The notes beneath the pieces are model-generated. The model saw only the letters and a program-made list of their open reading frames with translations, searched no databases and was not told where the DNA came from. DNA of 64,000 nt from DASQMT01 sp963839615. GTDB taxonomy: Bacteria; Actinomycetota; Thermoleophilia; Solirubrobacterales; Solirubrobacteraceae. Each line of letters starts with the position of its first letter. Within the stretch, counting starts at the first letter, position 1. This document shows positions 1 through 8,110 of this stretch, one piece after another. The stretch lies in assembly GCA_963839615.1 (NCBI GenBank), contig CAWIVY010000007.1, positions 310,001 to 374,000 on the forward strand. The letters are read 5' to 3'. A program made the position numbers and the translations under genes.

Positions 1-651
1 CAGCGCCGTGAGCAGGCCGATGACGCCCGCGGCGAGCAGCAGCTTGCGCCAGCGGGCGGCGAACGCGTCCGAAGCCGAGTGCCAGGCCGGCTCTGGCACC
101 ACGAGCGTCGCCAGCGCCGGCAGCCAGACGAGGATCAGCACGGCGAGCGCTCCCACCGCCAAAGCGATCGCGGCGAACTGCAACGCGCGCACGGTCGCGA
201 ACGCGACCGACGTCACCGGCCCGGAGTCCTCGCCGTCGAGCAGTTCCGCGACCGTCAGCGAGGAGCCGGCACCCTCCTTGCCGACGCCGAACACGAACCC
301 GCCCGACACCGGATGCGAGTCGGCGGAGATGACGCGGTAGGTGGCGGTGTAGCCGCCGTCGGACAGGTCCGCGCGCAAGCGCACCGCGACCGCGTTGTCA
401 TCGCGCCCGGGATGGAACGGCGCGCCCTGTTGGACCTCCCTGCCCGCGCCGTCATGGACGCGCACCGCGCCGAACTGCACCTCGACCGCTTCGCTGAAGC
501 GCAGGACCACCTGTCGCGGCGCGCTATCGAGCACAGCGCCGCGGTCCGGCGTCGTCGACATCAGCATCGCGTGCGCGTGCGCGGGCGCGTCGGCGACCGC
601 CGCCGCCAGCCAGGCCAGCGCGAGCAGCAGCGACAGCCGCCGGATCACCAT
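1..651 (-). CDS. CopC-CopD copper resistance/uptake fusion protein, truncated by the window edge
   Basis: Reading leftward from the ATG at 651, the protein starts with a signal peptide (hydrophobic run LLLALAWLAAA, then a DAPAHAHA cleavage region), so the mature protein probably begins with a His as in CopC-type Cu(II) proteins. A CopC domain follows (about residues 27-125), with the diagnostic motif SADSHPVSGGFVFGV supplying another His ligand. From about residue 150 a hydrophobic helix begins the CopD membrane part; a second helix is in progress when the sequence runs out. CopC binds copper outside the membrane and CopD is the membrane partner. It overlaps the stop of the upstream gene by 7 nt, so the two are probably translationally coupled. 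The 3' part lies outside the window. Confidence 0.85.
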   Translation of the reverse strand, partial: MVIRRLSLLLALAWLAAAVADAPAHAHAMLMSTTPDRGAVLDSAPRQVVLRFSEAVEVQFGAVRVHDGAGREVQQGAPFHPGRDDNAVAVRLRADLSDGGYTATYRVISADSHPVSGGFVFGVGKEGAGSSLTVAELLDGEDSGPVTSVAFATVRALQFAAIALAVGALAVLILVWLPALATLVVPEPAWHSASDAFAARWRKLLLAAGVIGLLTAL

Positions 652-1322
652 GCCCCCGCCGGCGCTGGCGGCTCGGCGTCCGTGCCCGCCGCGCGCCGGC
701 GACGCCGGACGCCCGCGACGGCGATGCAGAGGACGATCACCAGGCCGGCGAAGAACAGGATCGCGCCGAGCGGCAGATCTCCCCCTGGCGGCGGCGTCCA
801 GAACAGCGTTCCGGCGATCGCGCCGCGCGCGCCGTCGATCTCGATCGGCACCTGCCAGTCGAAGATCTTCGTCTGGACCGCCTCGTCGCGCACCTGCGGC
901 GGACGCTGCTTCGCCATCCAGTGCGCCCGATGGTCATGCCACTCAAACCGCCCCGTCTTGTCGATCCGCTTCCACCGCGGCGCGCCCTTGCCGTCGGCGT
1001 CAGCCGGGACCTTCACCGCGCCGAAGCGGTCGTCGTTGAGGTAATACGCGGGCGAGTCGGTGTTGACCTCGACCGTCCCGTCGGCCAGCACCCGGGCGAA
1101 GGGCTCCTCGTTGTAGCCCTCGATCACGACGTCCTCGCCGCTCGTGTTGTGCAGCAGCAGTCGGTCATCGCGATTGAGCACGTCGACGGTGACGCCCGAG
1201 ACCGCGGGCGTGATCTGATCGACCTGCGACAAGTAGTTCGGATTGCCCCTATGGGCGAACGCCGTGGGCGCCGCCGCGGTGAACACGGCGAGCGCCAGGA
1301 CGGCGGCAGTGCGGGTCCGCAC
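645..1322 (-). CDS. Exported single-pass membrane protein coupled to copCD
   Basis: 225 aa starting at a GTG with a good GGGAGG ribosome-binding site just upstream (about 1327-1332). An N-terminal signal peptide (about 1-23) is followed by an extracytoplasmic domain of about 160 residues. This contains a His-containing patch (FEWHDHRAHWM, about 126-136) and a single membrane helix near residues 184-203, with a short Arg-rich cytoplasmic tail. No named domain was recognised. Its translational coupling to the CopC-CopD gene and the His/Met cluster suggest a copper-related role, for example metal capture at the cell surface; this is inference from context. Confidence 0.75.
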   Translation of the reverse strand: MRTRTAAVLALAVFTAAAPTAFAHRGNPNYLSQVDQITPAVSGVTVDVLNRDDRLLLHNTSGEDVVIEGYNEEPFARVLADGTVEVNTDSPAYYLNDDRFGAVKVPADADGKGAPRWKRIDKTGRFEWHDHRAHWMAKQRPPQVRDEAVQTKIFDWQVPIEIDGARGAIAGTLFWTPPPGGDLPLGAILFFAGLVIVLCIAVAGVRRRRRAAGTDAEPPAPAGAW

Positions 1323-1377
1323 GGGACCTCCCTAGCGTCGTTGAGTGTCGGACGGTCGCGCCGCCCGACGCGACGCG

Positions 1378-1695
1378 TCAGGCGGTCAGCGCAACGGCGA
1401 GCGGAGGCCCGCGCTCGCGGCGTGCCCGCTGGGCCAGCAGCGAGACGAGTGGACGCGACGAGGCCACCCGCGGCATGCCCCGCGGAGCCCGCGGCAACGC
1501 CCGCGCACGCCTCGCGCGGCGCGCCAGGATGCGCTCCTCGCCCACGTAGCGACCACAGAGCAACAAGGCGACGAGCAACAACACCGGCGTGAGATAGAGC
1601 GACAGCTCAAGTACGCCAGACCAGCCCTGCGCGACCGCGCACACGAGCGCCAGAAGCGCCATGCACGCATGAAAACGGCGCTGTCGGCCGAGCAT
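1378..1695 (-). CDS. Small two-helix membrane protein, unknown function
   Basis: 105 aa from the ATG at 1695. Two hydrophobic stretches (about 10-27 and 32-47) are followed by a basic, Arg-rich cytoplasmic tail of about 55 residues. Longer upstream starts exist but give low-complexity sequence unlike a protein N-terminus, so the internal ATG directly before the first helix was chosen. No Shine-Dalgarno sequence is obvious. It lies 55 nt upstream of, and on the same strand as, the copper genes and may belong to that operon. Function not recognised. Confidence 0.5.
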   Translation of the reverse strand: MLGRQRRFHACMALLALVCAVAQGWSGVLELSLYLTPVLLLVALLLCGRYVGEERILARRARRARALPRAPRGMPRVASSRPLVSLLAQRARRERGPPLAVALTA

Positions 1696-2050
1696 CGTCG
1701 GACCAGCGTAGCGACGCACAGCGCCCACGCGCCATGAAACGCCCGCACATGCTGCTCGCGATGCCGGCCGGGCGGGTTGGTACGTATGGACAGGTACACC
1801 GACGCGCTCGCTGCCAGCTACGCGATCAGCTACGCAAGCGAAACTCATTCGCCAGAGTCCTCGGGGTGGCGCGACGCTTCGGCAGCGGCACGGCACCCCT
1901 TGTGAAAGAACGCCACGCCGCTTTCCCCGCCCTCCTCGTCATGTAGTCGTTTCGCCAGACCCTTCCGAGGCGGAGCCTGACGGATGTGGTAGCCACGGGC
2001 GGTAGCCACGAGCGTCTGGGCCGTCGTCACGAGGTGTGTCCAACAAGCAG
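1696..2050. other. Intergenic stretch with no supported gene
   Basis: About 350 nt between the small membrane protein and the tRNA-Gly terminator. A 39-codon plus-strand frame from 1786 is open but has no ribosome-binding site and no recognisable sequence. Minus-strand frames here are open but compositionally unremarkable. I see no repeat or structured element. Confidence 0.4.
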
Positions 2051-2073
2051 AAAACCCCGCCTGAGCGGGGCTT
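2051..2073 (-). terminator. Rho-independent terminator after tRNA-Gly
   Basis: Read on the minus strand, a CCCCGC / GCGGGG stem with a four-base loop is followed by TTTTC. It begins 10 nt past the 3' end of tRNA-Gly, so it most simply ends that transcript. Confidence 0.75.
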
Positions 2074-2082
2074 TCGTGAGGA

Positions 2083-2155
2083 GCGGCTGAAGGGACTCGA
2101 ACCCTCGACCTTCTGCATGGCAAGCAGACGCTCTAGCCAACTGAGCTACAGCCGC
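2083..2155 (-). tRNA. tRNA-Gly (anticodon GCC)
   Basis: 73-nt cloverleaf on the minus strand. The acceptor stem GCGGCTG/CAGCCGC is perfect. The D arm GCTC...GAGC, the anticodon stem TCTGC/GCAGA with loop TTGCCAT (anticodon GCC) and the T arm with TTCGAGT are all present. CCA is not encoded. Confidence 0.95.
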
Positions 2156-2200
2156 AACGGACGCGGAGTATAGCCCCGCTTCGGGCGCCGGCACGCTTCA

Positions 2201-2593
2201 ATGGAGGCCATGACCACAGGTAGGGCGATCGCGGCCGCGGCCAAGGCGGCCGCGAGCAACAAGGTGGTGCAGGGGCTCGCCGCGTCGGCCGGCGCGGCCG
2301 CGGCGAAGCACGCCGGCCCCCTCGCACAGCAGCGCTACGGGACCTGGCGCGACCGGCGCGTCCATCGCGATCGCGCGATCAAGCTCGCGCGCCAGATGGG
2401 CGGGCGCCACTCGCAGGACACGATCATCGACGGCGAGCCGTACTTCGTCGTCTGGAAGGACGGCGCGCCGGTGCGGGCCTTCCCGCCGGTGGACGACCTC
2501 GCCGCTCGGCCGGAGCTCCAGGGCTTCGACGCGCGGCTCGCGCGCGAGCCGCCGCCCGAGCGGCGCATGCCGCGCCGAAAGCCGAAGGACTAG
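2201..2593 (+). CDS. Conserved-looking small protein, unknown function
   Basis: 130 aa. An Ala-rich helical N-terminal part (about 1-45) leads to a basic segment (RYGTWRDRRVHRDRAIKLARQ). A compact beta-type C-terminal region follows (about 70-95, around DGEPYFVVWKDGAPVRAFPPV), ending in a charged Pro/Arg/Lys tail. A second in-frame ATG at 2210 is an equally plausible start. It lies 46 nt upstream of ftsH on the same strand and may share its transcript. No family recognised. Confidence 0.6.
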   Translation: MEAMTTGRAIAAAAKAAASNKVVQGLAASAGAAAAKHAGPLAQQRYGTWRDRRVHRDRAIKLARQMGGRHSQDTIIDGEPYFVVWKDGAPVRAFPPVDDLAARPELQGFDARLAREPPPERRMPRRKPKD

Positions 2594-2639
2594 AGCTCCC
2601 CACACCCTCCCGTCACATCGCACTGGTACACATAGGCTG

Positions 2640-4616
2640 ATGGCGGAGCTACCTAAGGAGAGCGAGCGGCAGGCTCGGACGCCGCTCCCGCGCGAGGGCG
2701 GGGAGGACAAGAACCCGCGATTCCGCACCCCGCGGATGCGGATCCTGCTGGTGGTGACCGCGCTGCTGGCGGCCAACTACATCTTCGTCGCGCTGTTCGC
2801 GCCGGGCAAGGTCGAGCCCGTGAAGATCCCCTACAGCCCGACGTTCCTCGACCAGGTCCGGGCCGGCAACGTCGACCGCGTCTCGACCACGGGGGCGACC
2901 GTCGACGGTCGCTTCAAGAAGGAGTTCAAGTACGGCAAGGCGGAGCCGAAGAAGGTCTTCGCGACCGAGATCCCGATCTTCTCCAACGATGAGCAGCTCT
3001 CCGCGCTGCTCGAGGAGAAGAAGGTCGTGATCGAGGCCGAGCCGATCAACCAGAGCCGCGGCTTCCTCGCCAGCCTGATCCTCGGCTTCGGGCCCGTGAT
3101 CCTCCTGATCGCGCTGTTCTTCTTCATCTTCCGCCGCGCCGCGGGTGGCCCGATGAGCGCGCTCGGGGCTTTCGGCCGCAGCAAGGCGCGCCGCGTCGAG
3201 GGCGGCGATCAGAAGATCACTTTCGACGACGTCGCCGGGATCGACGAGGCGAAGTCCGAGCTGTCCGAGATCGTCGACTTCCTCAAGAACCCCGAGCGCT
3301 ACCAGAAGCTCGGCGGACGGATTCCGAGGGGCGTGCTGCTGTCGGGCCGGCCGGGCACCGGCAAGACGCTGCTCGCGCGCGCGGTCGCGGGCGAGGCGGG
3401 CGCGCCATTCTTCTCGATCTCGGCGTCGGAGTTCGTGGAGGCGATCGTCGGCATCGGCGCCTCGCGCGTGCGTGACCTGTTCAAGATGGCCAAGGAGGCA
3501 TCGCCGGCGATCATCTTCATCGACGAGCTCGATGCGATCGGCCGCTCGCGCAGCGCGAGCGCCGGCTTCGGCGGCGGCAGCGACGAGCGCGAGCAGACGC
3601 TCAACCAGATCCTGACCGAGATGGACGGCTTCGAGTCCAACGTCGCCGTGATCGTGCTCGGCGCCACCAACCGGCCAGAGATCCTGGACGCCGCACTGCT
3701 GCGCCCGGGCCGCTTCGACCGGCGTGTCGCGGTGCCCGCGCCCGACCGCGAGGGGCGCGCGAAGATCCTCGCCGTCCATACGCGCTCGCTGCCGCTGGCC
3801 GACAGCGTGAACCTCGACCGGCTCGCCGCGACGACGCCGGGGATGGTCGGCGCCGACCTCGCGAACCTCGCCAACGAGGCTGCGCTGATGGCCGCGCGCC
3901 GGCGCCACGAGAAGGTCGAGATGGGCGACTTCACCGACGCGCTCGAGAAGATCGTGCTCGGCGCGCCGCGCGGCACGGTGCTCTCGCCGGAGGACCGCAA
4001 GCGCGTCGCCTACCACGAGGCCGGCCACGCCCTCGTCGGCATGCTCACCCCGGGTGCCGACCCGGTGCGCAAGGTCTCGATCATCCCGCGCGGCCAGGCG
4101 CTCGGCGTCACGTTCGCGGCGCCCGACGACGACCGGTCCAACTACGAGGAATCGTGGCTGCTGGCCAAGATCAAGGTCGCGCTCGGCGGGCGCGTGGCCG
4201 AGGAGATCGTGTTCGGCACGATCACGACGGGCGCGGAATCCGACATCCAGCAGCTCACGCAGATCGCCCGCGGCATGGTCGGGCGCTGGGGGATGAGCCG
4301 CGCGATCGGGCCGATCGCCGTGCTGGCCGAGGATCAGAACGGTCCGCTGCTTCCGGGGTCGCACGGCGCGTCGGAGACGACCCAGAAGATCGTCGACGAC
4401 GAGATCCGCCGGATCGTCGACGAGTCCTACGCCGAGGTGCAGCAGCTCCTCTCGGCGCACCGCGAGCAGCTCGAGTCGCTGGCCGAGGCGCTGCTGCGCG
4501 AGGAGACGCTCGACGAGGACGCCGCTTACGCCGGGGCTAAAGTTTCGCGCGCAACCGCCGAAACTGGACAGGAGCCGTCGCTGGCCGCCCTCGAAGGTGG
4601 GCCGGTGGAGGCATAA
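2640..4616 (+). CDS. ftsH: ATP-dependent zinc metalloprotease FtsH, divergent paralogue
   Basis: 658 aa membrane-anchored AAA+ protease that unfolds and degrades membrane and some soluble proteins. One helix near residues 34-53 and a second near 142-163 flank an extracytoplasmic domain. The AAA module has Walker A GRPGTGKT (236-243), Walker B IIFIDELDAIGR and the second region of homology ATNRPEILDAALLRPGRFDR. The protease domain has the zinc motif HEAGH (459-463) and a third-ligand region TTGAESDIQ. Two departures from the usual FtsH are visible: Arg237 replaces the second residue of GPPGTGKT, and the central-pore loop reads A-I-V-G (Ile269) where E. coli has M-F-V-G with an aromatic Phe. 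Actinobacteria often carry several FtsH copies, so this may be an accessory paralogue. Confidence 0.93.
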   Translation: MAELPKESERQARTPLPREGGEDKNPRFRTPRMRILLVVTALLAANYIFVALFAPGKVEPVKIPYSPTFLDQVRAGNVDRVSTTGATVDGRFKKEFKYGKAEPKKVFATEIPIFSNDEQLSALLEEKKVVIEAEPINQSRGFLASLILGFGPVILLIALFFFIFRRAAGGPMSALGAFGRSKARRVEGGDQKITFDDVAGIDEAKSELSEIVDFLKNPERYQKLGGRIPRGVLLSGRPGTGKTLLARAVAGEAGAPFFSISASEFVEAIVGIGASRVRDLFKMAKEASPAIIFIDELDAIGRSRSASAGFGGGSDEREQTLNQILTEMDGFESNVAVIVLGATNRPEILDAALLRPGRFDRRVAVPAPDREGRAKILAVHTRSLPLADSVNLDRLAATTPGMVGADLANLANEAALMAARRRHEKVEMGDFTDALEKIVLGAPRGTVLSPEDRKRVAYHEAGHALVGMLTPGADPVRKVSIIPRGQALGVTFAAPDDDRSNYEESWLLAKIKVALGGRVAEEIVFGTITTGAESDIQQLTQIARGMVGRWGMSRAIGPIAVLAEDQNGPLLPGSHGASETTQKIVDDEIRRIVDESYAEVQQLLSAHREQLESLAEALLREETLDEDAAYAGAKVSRATAETGQEPSLAALEGGPVEA

Positions 4617-4654
4617 CACCGCAACTTCCGCGTTCTTGCGCGGTTGGAGCGCGA

Positions 4655-4810
4655 CGTATACCGCTTAATCGCCCAGGCCCTGAGCCCGGGTGACCGGGGG
4701 AACCAGGTAGTCGGGGCGAATCGCCGGCCTTTCGAGGCACGGCGTAGCGCAGGTCTTTCCAGCGCGAGCCCGTCAGCTCACCTCGGAGGCGGACTGGAAA
4801 GCGAATTCCG
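4655..4810 (+). promoter_or_regulatory. Cyclic di-AMP riboswitch (ydaO/yuaA type)
   Basis: The leader matches conserved blocks of the ydaO-yuaA class in order: CGCTTAATC (about 4662), GAGCCCGGGTG and GGGGGAACCA (about 4682-4710), GGGGCGAATCGCC (about 4715) and CGAGCCCGTCAGCTCACCTCGGAGGCG (about 4765). A TTTCCAG/CTGGAAA pairing closes the last part. This class binds c-di-AMP and usually turns expression off. Actinobacterial examples typically precede cell-wall hydrolases, which is exactly the downstream gene here. Confidence 0.9.
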
Positions 4811-4824
4811 AGGTACCTGAAACC

Positions 4825-5400
4825 GTGAAGTCCACCTTGCCCGTTCGCGGGCGTACCGTCGCGGCGGCGGCGCTGGCAGCGGTGCTGCTCGGCCTGCTGC
4901 TCGCCGCAGTCGACGCTCGTGCGAGCACCACGCCCACCGGCGGATTCTCCGCCGACGCACCGCCCGCCACGACGACGACGATGCCGACGGCGAAGGCGTC
5001 GATGAACGCCGATCGCCGCACGGCCGTCGCGCCCGCGGGCGCTCCCGAGCAGGTCGTCGCGGCAGTCGCGGCCGCCAACCGGATCACGCTCAAGCCCTAC
5101 AAGTGGGGCGGCGGTCACGGCCGCTGGCGCGACAGCGGCTACGACTGCTCCGGCACCGTCTCCTACGTGCTGCACGCCGCGGGTCTGCTCAAGCAGGCGC
5201 GCGACTCCGGCGGCCTGATGTCCTACGGCGAGCGCGGGAAGGGCGCGTGGATCACCGTCTACGCCCACGGAGGGCACGCCTACATGACGATCGCCGGCCT
5301 GCGCTTCGACACTTCCGGGCGGGGCGAGGAAGGGCCGCGCTGGCGGCTCGAGCGGCGCAGCGGCCGCGGCTACGTCAAGCGGCACCCCGTCGGCTTGTAG
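4825..5400 (+). CDS. Secreted NlpC/P60-type peptidoglycan hydrolase
   Basis: 191 aa from a GTG directly after the riboswitch. Residues 1-33 form a signal peptide; a Thr/Ala-rich linker runs to about residue 85. The catalytic domain starts at YKWGGGHGRW and has the Cys nucleophile in the motif YDCSG (Cys108) and the catalytic His in HGGHAYMTI (His151), as in NlpC/P60 endopeptidases that cut peptidoglycan stem peptides. The domain is short and the third polar residue is not certain. Control by c-di-AMP would tie wall cleavage to turgor/osmotic state, as known for other actinobacterial hydrolases. Confidence 0.82.
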   Translation: MKSTLPVRGRTVAAAALAAVLLGLLLAAVDARASTTPTGGFSADAPPATTTTMPTAKASMNADRRTAVAPAGAPEQVVAAVAAANRITLKPYKWGGGHGRWRDSGYDCSGTVSYVLHAAGLLKQARDSGGLMSYGERGKGAWITVYAHGGHAYMTIAGLRFDTSGRGEEGPRWRLERRSGRGYVKRHPVGL

Positions 5401-5470
5401 CGGGGGAGGGGCGCCGACCCGAATGGGTTGAATGAACCGGCTGCACGTGGGGCATGAGGGACACGTGTCG

Positions 5471-6436
5471 ATGCACGAACCGTGGGATGCACTCGAGGCG
5501 CCGCGCTTCACAGGTCCACGCACCTTCGCGCGGCTGCCGCACGTCACATCGCTCGAGGGCGCCCACGCGGCCGTCTTCGGGATGCCCTGGGACGGCGGCA
5601 CGTCGTTCCGCTCCGGCGCGCGCTTCGGGCCGGAGGCCGTGCGCTCGGCTTCCGGCATGCTCCGCACGTACAACGCCGTCCAGCGTGTCCAGGTCTTCGG
5701 CGCGCTGTCCACGGTCGACTTCGGCGACACCCCCACGGTGCCGGGCTACGTCGAGGACACGCTCGCCCGCATCGAGGGCTTCGTTCGCCCGATCGCCGAG
5801 GCCGGCGTGATCCCGGTCGGCATGGGCGGCGATCACTCGGTCACGCTCGCCGAGCTGCGCGCGCTCGCCGGCGTGCACGGGCAGCTCGGACTGCTGCACT
5901 TCGACTCCCACACGGACCTCTGGGACTCCTACAACGGACGCCCCTACAGCCACGGGACGATGTTCCGGCGGGCGATCGAGGAGGGCCTCCTCGACCCGGC
6001 CCGCACCCTCCAGGTCGGCATGCGCGGCCCGCTCTACGGCGCCGACGATGAGGCGATCCCCGACGAGCTCGGGGTGGAGACCATCCCCTGGCACGAGCTT
6101 GCCGAGTGGACCCCGGCCGCACTTGCCGAGCACGCCCGCGAACGCCTTGCCGGGCGCCCCGCCTTCCTCACCTTCGACGTCGACTTCGTCGACCCGGCCT
6201 ACTGCCCCGGGACCGGGACACCCGAGGTGGGCGGCCCGACCTCCTTCGAGGCCCTCAAGCTGCTCCGGGCCTGCGCGGAGCTGCCGTTCGTCGGCTTCGA
6301 CGTCGTCGAGGTCGCGCCGTCCTACGACGGGCCGGGTCAGATCACCGCGCTGTTCGCAGCCAACGCGATGTTCGAGATGCTGTCGTTCCTCGCGCTCGCC
6401 CGACGAAAGTCGAGCCCCGCCGCAGCGGGCGCCTGA
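5471..6436 (+). CDS. Ureohydrolase (agmatinase / guanidino-acid hydrolase family)
   Basis: 321 aa from the ATG at 5471 (an ATG at 5432 would add 13 residues; the chosen start matches the usual N-terminus just before PRF). All binuclear manganese ligands of the arginase fold are visible: GGDHS (His122), DSHTD (Asp145, His147, Asp149) and TFDVDFVDP (Asp236, Asp238), followed by the family motif PGTGTPEVGG. It hydrolyses a guanidino compound to urea plus an amine; whether the substrate is agmatine, guanidinobutyrate or another compound cannot be read from sequence. Its stop is 4 nt from the stop of the convergent ABC ATPase gene, which places it next to an uptake and oxidation island. Confidence 0.85.
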   Translation: MHEPWDALEAPRFTGPRTFARLPHVTSLEGAHAAVFGMPWDGGTSFRSGARFGPEAVRSASGMLRTYNAVQRVQVFGALSTVDFGDTPTVPGYVEDTLARIEGFVRPIAEAGVIPVGMGGDHSVTLAELRALAGVHGQLGLLHFDSHTDLWDSYNGRPYSHGTMFRRAIEEGLLDPARTLQVGMRGPLYGADDEAIPDELGVETIPWHELAEWTPAALAEHARERLAGRPAFLTFDVDFVDPAYCPGTGTPEVGGPTSFEALKLLRACAELPFVGFDVVEVAPSYDGPGQITALFAANAMFEMLSFLALARRKSSPAAAGA

Positions 6437-6440
6437 GCAC

Positions 6441-7223
6441 TCAGGACGCCGTCGTCGCCTCGACGTCGATGTCGGCGAAGATGAGCGAGAGGATCCGGTG
6501 CTTTAGCTCCGCGAAGCGCGGGGTGGCCACGTCGTCGAGCGAGCGGGGGCGGGGGATGTCGATCTCGACGACCTCCTTGACGCGTCCGGGCCGCGGGCTC
6601 ATGACGTGGACGGTGTCGCCGAGGTAGATCGCCTCGTCGATGTCGTGGGTGACGAAGACGATCGTGCGACGGTGCTGCTCCCAGACCTGGGTGAGGAATC
6701 GCTGGGCGCCGGCCCGGGTGAGGGCGTCGAGCGCACCGAATGGCTCGTCCATGAGCAGCACGTCCGGGTCGTTGGCGAGCGCACGGGCGATGGCGACGCG
6801 CTGTTTCATGCCGCCGGAGAGCTCGTTCGGATACGCGCGGGCGAACTCGGTGAGATTCATCTCCTCGAGCAGCGCGTCGGCGATCCGGCGTCGCTCATCC
6901 GTCGAGACGCCCTTGAGCGACGGCCCGAACTCGATGTTCTCCCGCACGCGCAGCCACGGGAACAGCGTGTAGCTCTGGAACACCATCCCGCGGTCGGCGC
7001 CCGGCCCCTCGACCGGGTGCTCGCCGACCTCGATCGTCCCGGTCGTCGGGGGCATCAGGCCCGCCATGATGTTGAGCAGCGTCGACTTGCCGCACCCGGA
7101 CGCGCCCACGATGCATGCGAAGTGGCCGTCCGGGATCTCGACCGTGACGTCGTCGAGCGCCCGCACCTCGCCGGCCCGGGCGTCGAACACCATCGACACG
7201 CGCCGCGCGGCGATCGAGCTCAT
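6441..7223 (-). CDS. ABC transporter ATPase, nitrate/sulfonate/taurine type
   Basis: 260 aa. Walker A GASGCGKST, Q-loop region GMVFQSYTLFPW, signature LSGGMKQRVAIARAL, Walker B LLMDEPFGALD and the switch His in VTHDIDEA are all intact. Its ATG overlaps the permease stop (ATGA), so it is the last gene of a binding protein-permease-ATPase operon transcribed leftward. Sequence style is that of SsuB/TauB importers of organic anions or small heterocycles. Confidence 0.92.
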   Translation of the reverse strand: MSSIAARRVSMVFDARAGEVRALDDVTVEIPDGHFACIVGASGCGKSTLLNIMAGLMPPTTGTIEVGEHPVEGPGADRGMVFQSYTLFPWLRVRENIEFGPSLKGVSTDERRRIADALLEEMNLTEFARAYPNELSGGMKQRVAIARALANDPDVLLMDEPFGALDALTRAGAQRFLTQVWEQHRRTIVFVTHDIDEAIYLGDTVHVMSPRPGRVKEVVEIDIPRPRSLDDVATPRFAELKHRILSLIFADIDVEATTAS

Positions 7224-8095
7224 CGCCCGACGCGCTCCGCGTAGGGGAACAGCGTCCGGTAGAGCAAGCGGAAGCCGGCATCGGACAGCAGACCCAGGGC
7301 CCCGATCGTGAGGATTCCGCCGATGATCTTCTCGGTCTCGAGGAAGCGGCTCGACTGCAGGATGACGTGGCCGATGCCGGTCGACGCGGCGACCAGCTCG
7401 GCGACGATCAGGTAGGTCCACGCCCAGCCGAGTCCGATGCGCATGGTGTCGATCACGCCCGGCCAGGAGGCCGGCAGCAGGACCCGGCGGAAGACCTGCC
7501 TGCGCGAGGCGCCCAGCGTGTAGGCGATGTTGACGAGCTCCTTGGGGATGTTGGCCGAGACGTCGGCGACCATCAGCGTCAGCGGGAAGAAGACGCCGAA
7601 CCAGATCACCGCCAGCTTCTCCGTCTCGCCGATCCCGAACCAGATGATGAGCAGCGGGATGAAGGCCGACGCCGGCATGTAGCGCACGGCGGCGATCACA
7701 GGCTCGAAGAAAGCCTGGACCGCCCGGAACGAGCCGATGCCGATGCCAAGCGGGATCCCGACCGCGCAAGCGATCAGGAAGCCCAGCCCGACCCGGTAGA
7801 AGCTCGCCCAGACGTCGCTGGCGAAATCCTCGTTGACGAACATGTCGTACAGCGCCTCCGCGACCTTCCCGGGCGGCGGCAGGAACAGCGGCTCGACGAG
7901 GCCGCCGTAGGCGACGATCGACCAGGCCGCGAGGATGATCGCGAACGCGCCGAACCCGAGGCCGACGGCGAGCCCCCGAGGAATCGGCTCCTTCGGCGTC
8001 AGGAGCGTTTGGGCGAGGCGAGGCCGGCGCGCCGATCCCGCCTCCGGCACGCCGGCCGGAGGCGGGGACGCCGTCGTGGAGGCAGGTTCGGTCAC
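7220..8095 (-). CDS. ABC transporter permease, SsuC/TauC-like
   Basis: 291 aa with a Pro-rich N-terminal tail and about six membrane helices. The EAA coupling loop is seen as NIAYTLGASRRQVFRRVLLP, the contact with the ATPase. Typical of binding-protein-dependent importers of the nitrate/sulfonate/taurine class. It sits 15 nt after the binding-protein gene and overlaps the ATPase start by 4 nt. Confidence 0.92.
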   Translation of the reverse strand: MTEPASTTASPPPAGVPEAGSARRPRLAQTLLTPKEPIPRGLAVGLGFGAFAIILAAWSIVAYGGLVEPLFLPPPGKVAEALYDMFVNEDFASDVWASFYRVGLGFLIACAVGIPLGIGIGSFRAVQAFFEPVIAAVRYMPASAFIPLLIIWFGIGETEKLAVIWFGVFFPLTLMVADVSANIPKELVNIAYTLGASRRQVFRRVLLPASWPGVIDTMRIGLGWAWTYLIVAELVAASTGIGHVILQSSRFLETEKIIGGILTIGALGLLSDAGFRLLYRTLFPYAERVGR

Positions 8096-8110
8096 GTCGG
8101 TCCGGCGCGA

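Noticed and set aside
1786..1905. A 39-codon frame starting MDRYTDALAAS.
   Set aside because: No ribosome-binding site, no recognisable sequence, and no neighbours suggesting a short gene.
2649..4619. A 656-codon open frame antisense to ftsH and similar long antisense frames (for example 37727-40699 and 40531-42429).
   Set aside because: They are complementary-strand shadows of GC-rich coding sequence: low-complexity Arg/Ala/Leu proteins with no domain, fully overlapping well-identified genes.
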